A DNA stretch of 64,000 nucleotides from Planotetraspora phitsanulokensis (GCF_016863295.1 NZ_BOOP01000045.1:28691-92690); one strand, 5' to 3'. Positions 8,630 through 16,958 are shown, counted from the first letter of the stretch. Notes: a model not told the origin generated them from the letters alone. Made by a program: numbers and translations.

Positions 8630-8659
8630 ATTATATGTAGTCATGTACGCACGCGACAA
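8630..8659 (-). promoter_or_regulatory. Promoter of the CDF exporter, overlapping the arsR start
   Basis: On the minus strand TTGTCG (8659-8654), an 18-bp spacer and a perfect TATAAT (8635-8630) form a strong promoter. Its -35 lies inside the first codons of the ArsR gene. The same AT-rich block read on the plus strand, TTATAT (8631-8636), stands 6 nt from the ArsR ATG, so the two promoters overlap. An ArsR dimer bound here would block both. Confidence 0.6.
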
Positions 8660-8999
8660 CGAATCAGGTGCCAACCAGTCGCAGGAGCAACCCGCAGCCG
8701 ATCGGGTGAACGCCGCCGTCGACGCGTTTCGCATGCTCAGCGATGCCACCCGGCTGCGCCTGATGTGGCTTCTCTCCCATGGTGAATACGACGTGAGCTC
8801 GCTCGCGGAGACCATCGCCGTGGCGCGGCCTCTGGTCTCCCAGCACCTCGCCAAGCTCCGGCTCGCCGGACTCGTGCACACCCGGAGAGACGGCCGCCGT
8901 GTCGTCTACCGTGCCCGCGACTCCCACGTCAGGGCGCTCATCGCGGAGGCGCTGTTCCACGCCGACCACGAGGTGGCCGGCACGCCCCGCCACGACTGA
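8643..8999 (+). CDS. ArsR/SmtB-family zinc-sensing repressor
   Basis: A 118-residue winged-helix repressor. The DNA-binding helix is SSLAETIAVARPLVSQHLAKL and the wing is RRDGRRVVY. The C-terminal helix carries D93, H95, H106 and H109 with exactly the Asp-x-His-x10-His-x2-His spacing of the alpha-5 metal site of CzrA/SmtB, where zinc binding releases DNA. The alpha-3 cysteine site of arsenic sensors is absent. The start at 8643 is 6 nt after a -10-like TTATAT, so the mRNA is probably leaderless; an in-frame start further upstream would overlap the CDF gene. It most likely represses the divergent CDF exporter. Confidence 0.92.
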   Translation: MYARDNESGANQSQEQPAADRVNAAVDAFRMLSDATRLRLMWLLSHGEYDVSSLAETIAVARPLVSQHLAKLRLAGLVHTRRDGRRVVYRARDSHVRALIAEALFHADHEVAGTPRHD

Positions 9000-9062
9000 C
9001 GCCGTACGGCGCCGCGGCTCGTGGCGGGGCGTGCGGGAGGACGGACCGCGACGAGGTCGGTG

Positions 9063-9467
9063 TCAGGCCTGAAGAGCCGACGGGTCCAGATAGGTCGCCT
9101 CCCACAGGTGCCCGTCCAGGTCCTCGAAGGCGCGCGTGTACACGAACCCCAGGTCCAGCGTGTCCTTGGACGGCCGGCCGCCGGACGCGAGCGCCGCGTC
9201 GACCATGTCGTCGACGCGTTCCCTGCTCTCGGCTCCCAGGGCCACGATCACCTCGGTGACCGAGCCCGCGTCGGCGACGTCCTTCTTCGTGAAGGTCCGG
9301 AAGTACGGCTCGGCCTGGAGCATCACGAAGCTGTCCTCGCCGATGAGCATGCACTCCATGTTCTCGTCGGCGAACCGCGGGTCGAAGGAGAAGCCGAGCC
9401 CGGCGAAGAAGTCCTTCGAGACGGCGAGGTCCTTCACGGGCAGGTTGACGTAGATCTTGGTGGCCAT
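9063..9467 (-). CDS. VOC/glyoxalase-like protein
   Basis: A 134-residue protein of the vicinal-oxygen-chelate fold. It opens MATKIYVNLPVKDLAVSKDF, the usual VOC start, and ends with FEDLDGHLWEATYLD, the usual second-half strand. It resembles the DNA-damage or bleomycin-resistance-like VOC proteins that actinobacteria carry in many copies. The start follows GAGGAGA. No metal-binding set can be assigned firmly and the substrate is unknown. It is monocistronic, between arsR and the response regulator. Confidence 0.8.
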   Translation of the reverse strand: MATKIYVNLPVKDLAVSKDFFAGLGFSFDPRFADENMECMLIGEDSFVMLQAEPYFRTFTKKDVADAGSVTEVIVALGAESRERVDDMVDAALASGGRPSKDTLDLGFVYTRAFEDLDGHLWEATYLDPSALQA

Positions 9468-9623
9468 GCTGCTGTCTCCTCTGTCTCATGCGGGAGGGGG
9501 GCGGCGTCCGGAGCGAGCGGAGGGATCGACGCTCCGCACCGTGTGACTAGACTCACCGTCCGGCGGCATGTGCCGGTAGTGCCACGTTCAGCGGTTTCCT
9601 ATGAAGGATTCACAGGGAGTGCT

Positions 9624-10229
9624 GTGATCCGAGTCATGCTCGCGGAAGACGTGCGGATCCTGCGCGAGACGCTGACCGCCGTGCTCGAGCTCGAAGACGA
9701 CCTCGCCGTCGTCGCGGCGGTCGGCCGCGGGGACGAGGTCCTCGCGACGGCGACGGAGTTCCGCCCGGACGTGGTGGTGCTCGACATCGACCTGCCAGAG
9801 ATGGACGGGCTGACCGCCGCGCGGCTCCTCCGCGACCGGGTGCCCGACTGCCGGACGCTGATGTTGACGGGCATGGCCAGGCCTGGTTACCTGCGCCGCG
9901 CGCTCGCCGCCGAGGCTTCGGGTTTCCTGCTGAAGCACTCGCCTCCGGACGAGCTGATCGAGGCGATCCGCAAGGTCGCGGCGGGCGAGCGCGTCGTCGA
10001 TCCGCAGCTCGCGCTGGCCGCCCTCTCGACCGCCGGCAGCCCGCTCTCCCCGCGTGAGGCCGACGTCCTGCGACTGGCCGCCACCGGGGCCGAGCCCGAC
10101 GAGATCGCCGAACGGCTGTCGCTCACCAGGGGAACGGTGCGCAACTACCTCTCAACGACCGTCATGAAGCTGAACGCGAGGAACCGGGTCGACGCCATCC
10201 GCATCGCCACCGACGAGGGCTGGCTCTAG
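9624..10229 (+). CDS. NarL/DesR-type response regulator
   Basis: A 201-residue two-component regulator. The receiver (1-120) has the acidic pocket AED, the phosphorylation Asp in VVLDIDLPEMDG, Thr in LTG and Lys in LLKHS. The output domain (130-201) is a LuxR helix-turn-helix: PLSPREADVLRLAATG, then PDEIAERLSLTRGTVRNYLS. The GTG at 9624 follows AGGGAG at good spacing. The partner kinase is presumably the gene on the opposite strand at 10152, which overlaps the last 78 bp of this one tail to tail. Target genes are not evident. Confidence 0.9.
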   Translation: MIRVMLAEDVRILRETLTAVLELEDDLAVVAAVGRGDEVLATATEFRPDVVVLDIDLPEMDGLTAARLLRDRVPDCRTLMLTGMARPGYLRRALAAEASGFLLKHSPPDELIEAIRKVAAGERVVDPQLALAALSTAGSPLSPREADVLRLAATGAEPDEIAERLSLTRGTVRNYLSTTVMKLNARNRVDAIRIATDEGWL

Positions 10230-12092
10230 GAGGGGGAGCTCGGCTTCGAGCCTGAACGTCCCACCCACCACTCCGGCGGTCAGCCTGCCGTCCAGGGCTC
10301 GTACGCGCTGGGCCAGGTTGCCGATGCCCGTCCCCGGTGGAGCCCCGGAAGGGACCACGCCGTCGTTCACGAGCCGCAGCCGTACGGCGCCGCCCGCGAC
10401 CTCGCTCTCCAGCACGCAGGACCGAGCGTCGCTGTGCCGCAACACGTTCGTCACGGCTTCGCGCAGCACGATGGCCAGCACGGTGTCGACCTCGGCGGGG
10501 AGGCCGACGTCGCTCAGTTCCCCGCTCGCCTCGATCCCCGCCGCGAGCAGGGCGGCGCGGGCGGACTCCGCCTCGGCGGCGAGCGACATCCGACGGTAAC
10601 CGGCGGCTACCGACTCGATGTCCGCCCGGGCCTGACGGGCCGCCGCGACGCCCTCGGACAGCTCCCGCCGTGCGCGGCCGGCGTCCCGGCCGAGCAGCCG
10701 GAACGCGAGCTCGCTCTTCAGCACGATCACCGACAGGCTGAAGCCGAGAAGGTCGTGCAGGTCGCGCGCGAACCGCAGTCGTTCCCTGGCCACCTCGGTT
10801 CTGGCCAGCTCCGCCCGGGCCGCCCTCAGCTCGGTCGTCAGCAGTGCCATGCGGGCCAGTCCGTAGACGACGACGGCCCGCTCGCCCGCCCAGACCGCCT
10901 CATAGATGTTGCCGAGCGGGCCGGGATCTCCCAGGCCGGCCCCCCACAGGTGGAAGATCGCGTCCTGGAAGACGAGCACCAGCGTCACGGCCCACCGCGC
11001 CGGGCCGCGCAACAACACCAGCGTGAGGCCTGGCAGGAAATACGTGACGTGCCAGATCTGCAGGCCGAACAGGGCGATCGGGGCCGCCGCGAGCACGACT
11101 TGGGCGCCGAGGGTCCACGGCCAGGCCGCGGGACGCCCCCGGTCGCCGCCCGGCATGCAGTTGCGCAGGTAGAGCAGGACGAAGGCGAGGAGGCACCCCG
11201 CGAAGAGCACGATGTCGGCGGCCGTCAGGTCGGTCCTGAGCGCGTACCGCACGGGCCCCGGAAGGATCATCAGGCAGATCGTCGCGACGCCCAGCACCGT
11301 GACGGAGGTCGAGGTCAGATCGTCGGCGACGGATCGCCGGGACGGCCCGTTCTCGCGGTGGGACCGTGCGACCGACCGGGCCTCGTTCAAGGCCGCCCTT
11401 GCGGTGTCCAGGCTCTGGTTCAGCCGCCGCCGGGCCGTTTCCGGATCGGCCGTCTCGAGCACGGCCTCGCTGTGCTCCACGACCTGATCGAGGCTCGTGC
11501 CCACACGTTCGCCGAGACGTTCGGCGAACGCCACCCGTTCCCTGGCGACCTCCGCGTCCGCCAGCCGGGTTCTGGTGTCGCGCAGGTCGGCGACGAGGTC
11601 CGCGAGCCTGGCCACGCCGTACAGCGCGATGCCGACGAGGGCGGTGTGCCCGATGACCAGGTAGAGCGTCTCGGCGGCCGTCGGGCGGACGGGCAGCGCG
11701 GAGAAGAACTGGGTGACGAGGACCAGCCCGAAGCCGGCCCACCCCAGTGCGCGAGGCCGGACCAGCAGCAGCACGGCCGCGGCGAGGAACCCGGAGTTTC
11801 CGTACCAGGTGGAGGCGAACCAGACCATTCCGATGGAGGTGAGCACCGCCTGGGCGGCGAGTGTCCACTGCCAGCCGCGCGGGCTCCGGCCGTCGGCCCG
11901 GCGTACGCAGTTGTACAGGTGCAGCGCGAGGAGCGTCGCCAGGAGAGCGAACGCCACGGCCTTGTGGGCGTTCGGCTGATCCGAGTCCGCGGCGCCGATG
12001 AATCCCCCGAAGGAGAAGCCGGCGCTGACGACGACGGCCACCAGCCGGGCTGTACGCACCGCGATCCCGGACTCCGACGAATCAGGTCGCAC
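10152..12092 (-). CDS. Membrane histidine kinase with duplicated membrane-plus-kinase module (DesK type)
   Basis: A 646-residue kinase built from two homologous halves. Half one (about 1-300) has 5-6 membrane helices, a coiled coil ending ARERVAFAERLGERVG and a degenerate dimerisation helix with no His. Half two repeats the plan: membrane helices, then ARERLRFARDLHDLLG, where the His is the phospho-acceptor of HisKA_3 kinases, followed by an HATPase domain with REAVTNVLRHS and GTGIGNL. Paired segments such as GWQWTLAAQ and AWPWTLGAQ show the duplication. The GTG at 12092 after GGAGG is preferred to an earlier start. Its C-terminal tail overlaps the response regulator gene antisense by 78 bp, an unusual geometry. 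Confidence 0.87.
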   Translation of the reverse strand: MRPDSSESGIAVRTARLVAVVVSAGFSFGGFIGAADSDQPNAHKAVAFALLATLLALHLYNCVRRADGRSPRGWQWTLAAQAVLTSIGMVWFASTWYGNSGFLAAAVLLLVRPRALGWAGFGLVLVTQFFSALPVRPTAAETLYLVIGHTALVGIALYGVARLADLVADLRDTRTRLADAEVARERVAFAERLGERVGTSLDQVVEHSEAVLETADPETARRRLNQSLDTARAALNEARSVARSHRENGPSRRSVADDLTSTSVTVLGVATICLMILPGPVRYALRTDLTAADIVLFAGCLLAFVLLYLRNCMPGGDRGRPAAWPWTLGAQVVLAAAPIALFGLQIWHVTYFLPGLTLVLLRGPARWAVTLVLVFQDAIFHLWGAGLGDPGPLGNIYEAVWAGERAVVVYGLARMALLTTELRAARAELARTEVARERLRFARDLHDLLGFSLSVIVLKSELAFRLLGRDAGRARRELSEGVAAARQARADIESVAAGYRRMSLAAEAESARAALLAAGIEASGELSDVGLPAEVDTVLAIVLREAVTNVLRHSDARSCVLESEVAGGAVRLRLVNDGVVPSGAPPGTGIGNLAQRVRALDGRLTAGVVGGTFRLEAELPLLEPALVGGDADGVDPVPRVQLHDGR

Positions 12093-12156
12093 CGAACCTC
12101 CGTGAGCTCGTCTGGGCGCGAGATTACAGAAGCACCCGGTTGACGAACACGACTTT

Positions 12157-12194
12157 CCGCCGGTCGATATCAGAAGGAGTCTCGATATCGGCGG
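12157..12194. repeat. Inverted repeat with paired CGATATC motifs upstream of the kinase gene
   Basis: CCGCCG (12157-12162) and CGGCGG (12189-12194) enclose two direct copies of CGATATC. The element lies 65-100 bp upstream of the kinase start, in a 292-bp intergenic stretch that holds no convincing gene. It is a candidate regulator site or mRNA hairpin and is otherwise unexplained. Confidence 0.35.
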
Positions 12195-12384
12195 ACAAAT
12201 TCCGGCCGTACTCAATGCCGGGTCCGGGCTGGGCAAACTCCCCGGGTGGTCAGGGGATCGTGAACGCCCGGCGGCCTCGGTCCCGCCCTGCCCAACTCCC
12301 CCTCACGCGACCTCATGCCGAGATAGCCGCGCACGGGCGGTGGGTAGCCCTCCGATGGACTTACCCGTCCAAAGGGGGCGAACT

Positions 12385-12876
12385 ATGAAACGTGTCGTCA
12401 TCGGCGTGGTGAGCCTGGCAGGGACCGGAGTGGTCGTGGCGCGCTGGCTGGCGTCGCGGCACCGGGGCCCTTCGCCGGTCAGGGACCCGAGGGAACGGCA
12501 CAGGTGGATGGCGGTCACCATCTATTGCCGCCCCGACGACGTGGCGCCCGACGGCCGGCTGCCGCGGCCGCTGGCCGATCTCGACGTCGAGGTGCGCATC
12601 GAGAAGGCGCCCGGTGACCGGGGCACCGAGCTCTACGCGCGTCCCCGCATGCCCATGCCGATGGGCCGCGCCGCCGTCCTGGCCCGCCTGCGCGGCGAGC
12701 ATCCGCGCGAGCAGGTCAGAACGGCACTGCGCCAGGTGAAATCCCTCATCGAGACCGGTGAGGTGCTGCACCCGGACCCGGATCTGTCCCGGCCACGCCC
12801 GGCCAGGATCGGGAGGCCGATGGCCAAGGTGGTCGACATGGCGCTCGCGCGTTCCGCGGGGGAGGAGCGGCTGTGA
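12385..12876 (+). CDS. Conserved-looking small membrane-anchored protein of unknown function
   Basis: A 163-residue protein I cannot assign to a family. Residues 3-22 form one hydrophobic helix (VVIGVVSLAGTGVVVARWLA), then comes a basic stretch and a soluble domain beginning WMAVTIYCRPDDVAP. That domain resembles a small ferredoxin-like sheet domain with many Arg. It starts at ATG after AAAGGGGGCG. Its stop overlaps the start of the next gene as GTGA, so translation is coupled and the two proteins probably act together. A role tied to the dehydrogenase, perhaps in membrane association, is only a guess. Confidence 0.7.
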   Translation: MKRVVIGVVSLAGTGVVVARWLASRHRGPSPVRDPRERHRWMAVTIYCRPDDVAPDGRLPRPLADLDVEVRIEKAPGDRGTELYARPRMPMPMGRAAVLARLRGEHPREQVRTALRQVKSLIETGEVLHPDPDLSRPRPARIGRPMAKVVDMALARSAGEERL

Positions 12877-14048
12877 AGGCGGTCTGCTGGCAGGGCGTCG
12901 GAGAGTTGACGGTCGAACGGGTGCCGGATCCCGGGATCCTCAACGGTCAGGACGCGATCGTCAAGGTCCTCGCGACCACCACCTGTGGTTCCGACCTCCA
13001 CCTGCTCGGCGGTTACGTCTCGTCGATGCGCGCGGGGGACGTGATCGGCCACGAGTTCCTCGGTGAGATCGTCGAGACCGGACCCGACGTCCGGCGGCAC
13101 AGGCCGGGCGACCGCGTCGTCGTGTGCTCGATCATCGGCTGCGGGCGATGCTGGGCCTGCCGGCACGACCTGTGGTCCCTGTGCGAGAACAGCAATCCCA
13201 CTCCCGACCTGGCGGAGACGGTCTGGGGCGGCGCCACCGCCGGGGTCTTCGGCTTCTCGCACATGATGGGCGGCTTCCACGGCAGCCACGCGGAGTTCAT
13301 CCGGGTGCCTTTCGCCGACCACAACGCGTTCCCGGTGCCCGAGGGCGTCGAGGACACCAGCGCGCTGTTTACGTCGGACGCCGCCCCCACCGGGTGGATG
13401 GGCGCCGACCTCGGAGGGGTGAAGCCCGGTGACGTGGTCGCCGTCTGGGGTTGCGGCGCGGTCGGCCAGATGGCGGCGCGCGCGGCGATGCTGCTCGGCG
13501 CCGACCAGGTCATCTCGATCGACCGGTTCCCCGAGCGCCTGGCGATGACCGCGCGTCACGTCGGCGCCGAGGTCGTCGACTACACGGCCACCGATGTCCT
13601 CGCCGAGCTGCGGGAACGGACCGGAGGCCGAGGTCCTGACGTCTGCATCGAGGCGGTCGGGATGGAGGCGCACGGCGTCGGGCCGGACCACCTGTACGAG
13701 CAGGCCAAGCAACGGCCGGGGACCGGGCAGGAACGACCGTTCGCCCTGCAGGAGGCGATTCTCGCGTGCCGCCCGGGCGGGTCGGTGTTCATCCTGGGCG
13801 TCTTCGCCGGCGCGGTGGACCGCTTCCCGCTCGGCGCCATGATGAACAAGGGGCTGACGGTCCGCGGGGCCCAGCAGCACGGTCATCGGTACATCCCGAT
13901 GCTGCTCGACCGGGTGGCCAGGGGAGAGCTGGTGACCTCGCACCTCGCCACGCACATCATGCCGCTGGACGAGGCTCCCGCCGGATACGACATGTTCAGG
14001 GACAAGAAGGACGGCTGCGTCCGAGTGGTCTTCCGCCCCGACATGTAG
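12873..14048 (+). CDS. Zinc-dependent dehydrogenase, glutathione-independent formaldehyde dehydrogenase-like
   Basis: A 391-residue medium-chain dehydrogenase. Catalytic zinc ligands appear as Cys in TTCGSDLH, His in IGHEFLG and Asp in TSDAAPTG, the Asp substitution typical of glutathione-independent formaldehyde dehydrogenases. The structural zinc lobe is CGRCWACRHDLWSLC. The NAD site is WGCGAVGQMAA. An insertion around residues 265-285 (GVGPDHLYEQAKQRPG) matches the longer length of that subfamily. The GTG start overlaps the previous stop. It probably oxidises small aldehydes or dismutates formaldehyde; the exact substrate is inference. Confidence 0.88.
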   Translation: MKAVCWQGVGELTVERVPDPGILNGQDAIVKVLATTTCGSDLHLLGGYVSSMRAGDVIGHEFLGEIVETGPDVRRHRPGDRVVVCSIIGCGRCWACRHDLWSLCENSNPTPDLAETVWGGATAGVFGFSHMMGGFHGSHAEFIRVPFADHNAFPVPEGVEDTSALFTSDAAPTGWMGADLGGVKPGDVVAVWGCGAVGQMAARAAMLLGADQVISIDRFPERLAMTARHVGAEVVDYTATDVLAELRERTGGRGPDVCIEAVGMEAHGVGPDHLYEQAKQRPGTGQERPFALQEAILACRPGGSVFILGVFAGAVDRFPLGAMMNKGLTVRGAQQHGHRYIPMLLDRVARGELVTSHLATHIMPLDEAPAGYDMFRDKKDGCVRVVFRPDM

Positions 14049-14131
14049 CCCGGCTGTGTAGCCCGGTCGGGGGCAGGCTCCGGTCAACGCCCGCCGCCTC
14101 CCGTGGGGGAAGGCGGCGGGCCTCGAGGGGT

Positions 14132-14239
14132 TCAGCGGACGGTTGGGGCGGCCAGCCGTTCCGCCTCTTCATGCAGGGCCTGGACAAGGATCAGCTCCAA
14201 GCGGAGCTCCTCGTCCACCAGCCCGTCGAGGACGTCCAT
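14132..14239 (-). CDS. Small acidic helical protein, 35 residues
   Basis: A very short reading frame, MDVLDGLVDEELRLELILVQ continuing to AAPTVR. It starts at the ATG 14237-14239 with a near-perfect AAGGAGG five bases upstream. It is acidic, predicted to be one long helix and has no transmembrane segment. The strong ribosome site and GC-rich third positions argue that it is translated. No known family comes to mind. It converges with the dehydrogenase gene. Confidence 0.5.
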   Translation of the reverse strand: MDVLDGLVDEELRLELILVQALHEEAERLAAPTVR

Positions 14240-14637
14240 CCGGGCCTCCTTGACACAAAAGACGCCTCGATAGTCACAGGGGTTCACCAGATAAAGGCGC
14301 AGATTTCCGATATCGAGTCTGGACGGTGATCGTCGGCAGAGAGGGCCGTCCTTGTAATGGCTGGTCAGCCCGAGAATATGACGCCGCGAATTTCCGCGGT
14401 TGTGACCGATATCTCTTGGCTATCGCATTCTCACTCTGCGTTTGAATTACAGCACTCAGAGTCAAGTCGGCGAGACAACCCCCCGTGGGGGCCGGTGCGG
14501 GAGGGCTCGGGCGTCCCCCAACGAAAAAGCTCCCGGCATGCGAACGTGCGCGACGGGAGCCCTGTGTCCTATGCTGGAATACTCTGTCGAATTTCCCAGG
14601 ATGTCGACAACTATTCCGAAAGGAGTTTATCAAAGAG
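14240..14637. other. 398-bp intergenic region before helD
   Basis: No convincing gene lies here. The left end holds the leader and presumed promoter of the 35-residue protein (minus strand; a weak CTTTAT-18-TATCGA pair). The middle is AT-rich, containing GATATC twice. The right half holds a short G/C hairpin (CCCCC/GGGGG near 14480), the terminator-like hairpin at 14529-14560 and the helD leader. A long leader before a helicase of the HelR type leaves room for attenuation control. Confidence 0.5.
14529..14560 (-). terminator. Terminator-like hairpin reading away from helD
   Basis: GCTCCCG (14529-14535) and CGGGAGC (14554-14560) form a 7-bp stem with an 18-nt loop. On the minus strand the stem is followed at once by TTTTTCG, the form of an intrinsic terminator. 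No gene on the minus strand needs it, so it would end a short antisense RNA arising in the helD leader. Confidence 0.45.
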
Positions 14638-16908
14638 ATGGAGCGACGTCAATCTCGAACCGCTCGCGCCGAGGCGTTGCGGGGGGAACAGTCCTACGTC
14701 TCCATGCTCTACGAACGGCTCGACGTCGTTCGAGACCGGACGCGTGAGGCGCTCCGCGACGTGCTGGCCCGAGGCGGGTCCGGCACCCGCCAGGCGATGG
14801 TCGAGCGCGAGGTGACCGCGGACGAACACGCGCGGCGCCTCGCCCAGCTGTCCGCTGTCGAGAACGGCCTGTGCTTCGGGCGCATCGACGACGACCGCGG
14901 CGACACCCTGTACATCGGCAGGATCGGCCTGCGCGACGACGAGCACGAGTCGAAGCTGATCGACTGGAGGGCCCCCGCCGCGCGCCCGTTCTACGTCGCG
15001 ACGCCGGCCGACCCCGGCGCCCTCGTACGGCGCCGCCATCTCCACCTCCGCGCCCGCACGGTCACCGCCATCGACGACGAGGTCTTCGACCTGGATCGGA
15101 TGAGCGACGCCGACCGCCGCACGCTGGTGGGCGAGGCCGCCCTGATGGCCTCGCTCAGGCGCGGGCGCACCGGCAGGATGGGAGAGGTCGTCGCCACCAT
15201 CCAGACCGAGCAGGACAGGGTCATCCGCTCCGGCCTCCACGGGGTCCTGGTCGTCCAGGGCGGCCCGGGGACGGGCAAGACGGTGGCCGCTCTGCACCGC
15301 GCCGCCTACCTGCTCTACGCCCACCGCGCCACGCTCGAACGGCGCGGCGTGCTCGTCATCGGCCCCAACGCCATGTTCTCCCGGTACATCAGCCAGGTCC
15401 TGCCGTCGCTCGGCGAGACCGAGGTGGTGTTGTCCAGCGTGGGAGAGCTCCATTCCGGCGTGCACGCCGTCGAGGAGGACTCCGACCCGGCGGCCGTCGT
15501 CAAGGGCGGTCTGCGCATGGCGGCCGTGGTGGAGAAGGCGGTGAGCGACCGGCAGCGCGTGCCCGACGGCGACCTGGAGATAGCCGTCCCCGTGCGGACG
15601 TCCCTGCGCGACGGCGTGGAGGTCGTGGTGGAGGAGATGACGGTCCGGATGGGCCACGCCTCCTGCGCCCGCGCCCGCGACCGGGCACGCTCCCTTCTCC
15701 GGCCGCACAACCTCGCGCGCGACGCCTTCGTCCGCCAGGTGCTCGCCGCGCTCGCGCGTGACGAGGCCGCGCAACTCGACCGCCCGGTGGACGAGGAGGA
15801 CCTGCGCCATTCGGCGAAGAACCTCTGGCAGCACCAGGTCGTGCGCGACGCCGTCGACCGCCTGTGGCCTGAGCTCACACCGGAGGACCTGATCCGCGAG
15901 CTGCTCTCCGACGAGGAACTGCTGCGTTCGGCCGCCGGGCCGTACCTCTCGGAGGGCGAGCGCGCCGTCCTCCTGCGCGAGCACGACGCGCCGTGGACGG
16001 TCGGGGACGTCCCGCTGCTCGACGAGGCCGCGGCGCTGCTCGGCGAGGACGACAGGCCCGCCAGGAGGCGCGAGCGGCTGGCCGAGCGGAGACGGCAGTC
16101 CGAGGAGATGTACGCCGCGGGAGTCCTTGCGATCAACGACCTCGGCGAGCTGATGACGGCGTCGGACGTCGCCGACCGGCACCACGACGACGGCCTCCCG
16201 GTCACGACCGCCGACAGGGCCGTCCGCGACCGCGAATGGGCGTACGGCCACGTCATCGTGGACGAGGCGCAGGAGTTGTCGGCGATGGCCTGGCGGACCG
16301 TCATGCGCCGGGTCCCCACCCACTCGCTGACCGTCGTGGGGGACGTCGCGCAGACCGGCTCCGCCGCGGGTGCCCGCTCATGGGGCGAGATGCTCGACCG
16401 CTACGTCGAGGGCCGCTGGCGGGAGGAGCGGCTGCTCGTGAACTACCGCACGCCTGTCGAGATCATGGACGTCGCCGCGGACGTCCTGTGCGCCGTCGCG
16501 CCCGACCAGGTGCCCCCCGAGTCCGTCCGGTACGGCGAGGCCGCGCCGCGCGCCGTGTCGGCCGCGGAGACCGACCTGCGCCGTCTGGTGGAGTCCGAGC
16601 TCCGCCGCATCGGGGACGGCCGCCTCGCGGTCGTGACGCCCGACGCCCGACGCGCCGAGGTCGCCGCGCTGTTCCCCGAGGTGACCGACCCGCTCGACGC
16701 CACGGTGGCGGTGCTCACGGTCGTCCAGTGCAAGGGCCTGGAGTTCGACGCGGTGGTGGTCGTCGATCCCGGGGCGATCCTGGGCCAGTCGGCCAAGGGC
16801 GGCCAGGACCTGTACGTGGCGATCACGAGGGCGACCCGGAGGCTGACCGTGGTCTACGAGGGTGAGCTGCCCGAGATGTTGCGCCGGCTCGGCGCGAGCC
16901 CGGGATGA
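14638..16908 (+). CDS. helD: HelD/HelR-type superfamily 1 motor ATPase (RNA polymerase recycling)
   Basis: A 756-residue SF1 helicase-like ATPase. An N-terminal coiled-coil arm (1-70) is the part that enters the polymerase secondary channel in HelD. Walker A is GGPGTGKTVAALHR, Walker B is VIVDEAQELSAM, motif III is VVGDVAQTGSAAG, motif IV has VNYRTP and motif VI ends VAITRATRRL. Known HelD/HelR proteins remove stalled RNA polymerase from DNA, and actinobacterial HelR also relieves rifamycin inhibition. I see no obvious rifamycin-associated element upstream. The ATG at 14638 is used; AGGAG lies 12 nt upstream, slightly far. It is monocistronic, with a hairpin after the stop. Confidence 0.9.
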   Translation: MERRQSRTARAEALRGEQSYVSMLYERLDVVRDRTREALRDVLARGGSGTRQAMVEREVTADEHARRLAQLSAVENGLCFGRIDDDRGDTLYIGRIGLRDDEHESKLIDWRAPAARPFYVATPADPGALVRRRHLHLRARTVTAIDDEVFDLDRMSDADRRTLVGEAALMASLRRGRTGRMGEVVATIQTEQDRVIRSGLHGVLVVQGGPGTGKTVAALHRAAYLLYAHRATLERRGVLVIGPNAMFSRYISQVLPSLGETEVVLSSVGELHSGVHAVEEDSDPAAVVKGGLRMAAVVEKAVSDRQRVPDGDLEIAVPVRTSLRDGVEVVVEEMTVRMGHASCARARDRARSLLRPHNLARDAFVRQVLAALARDEAAQLDRPVDEEDLRHSAKNLWQHQVVRDAVDRLWPELTPEDLIRELLSDEELLRSAAGPYLSEGERAVLLREHDAPWTVGDVPLLDEAAALLGEDDRPARRRERLAERRRQSEEMYAAGVLAINDLGELMTASDVADRHHDDGLPVTTADRAVRDREWAYGHVIVDEAQELSAMAWRTVMRRVPTHSLTVVGDVAQTGSAAGARSWGEMLDRYVEGRWREERLLVNYRTPVEIMDVAADVLCAVAPDQVPPESVRYGEAAPRAVSAAETDLRRLVESELRRIGDGRLAVVTPDARRAEVAALFPEVTDPLDATVAVLTVVQCKGLEFDAVVVVDPGAILGQSAKGGQDLYVAITRATRRLTVVYEGELPEMLRRLGASPG

Positions 16909-16924
16909 GTACCCCGGCATACGA

Positions 16925-16958
16925 GTACGGCCGGCGCTTCGATCGGCGCCGGCCGTAC
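16925..16958. terminator. Bidirectional hairpin between helD and the convergent gene
   Basis: GTACGGCCGGCGC (16925-16937) and its exact complement (16946-16958) form a 13-bp stem with an 8-nt loop just after the helD stop. No T run follows on either side, as is common for actinobacterial hairpin terminators. Confidence 0.6.

Noticed and set aside
6731..8785. A 684-codon plus-strand reading frame
   Set aside because: It is antisense to the EamA and CDF genes and rich in Arg, Asp and Gly without any domain.
2533..14414. GATATC hexamers in several gaps (2533, 12166, 12184, 14309, 14408)
   Set aside because: AT-rich gaps make them likely by chance; only the pair at 12166-12187 sits in an inverted structure and was kept.
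14470..14510. Possible rifamycin-associated element before helD
   Set aside because: The C/G-rich hairpin here is short and does not match the longer palindrome I remember for that element.
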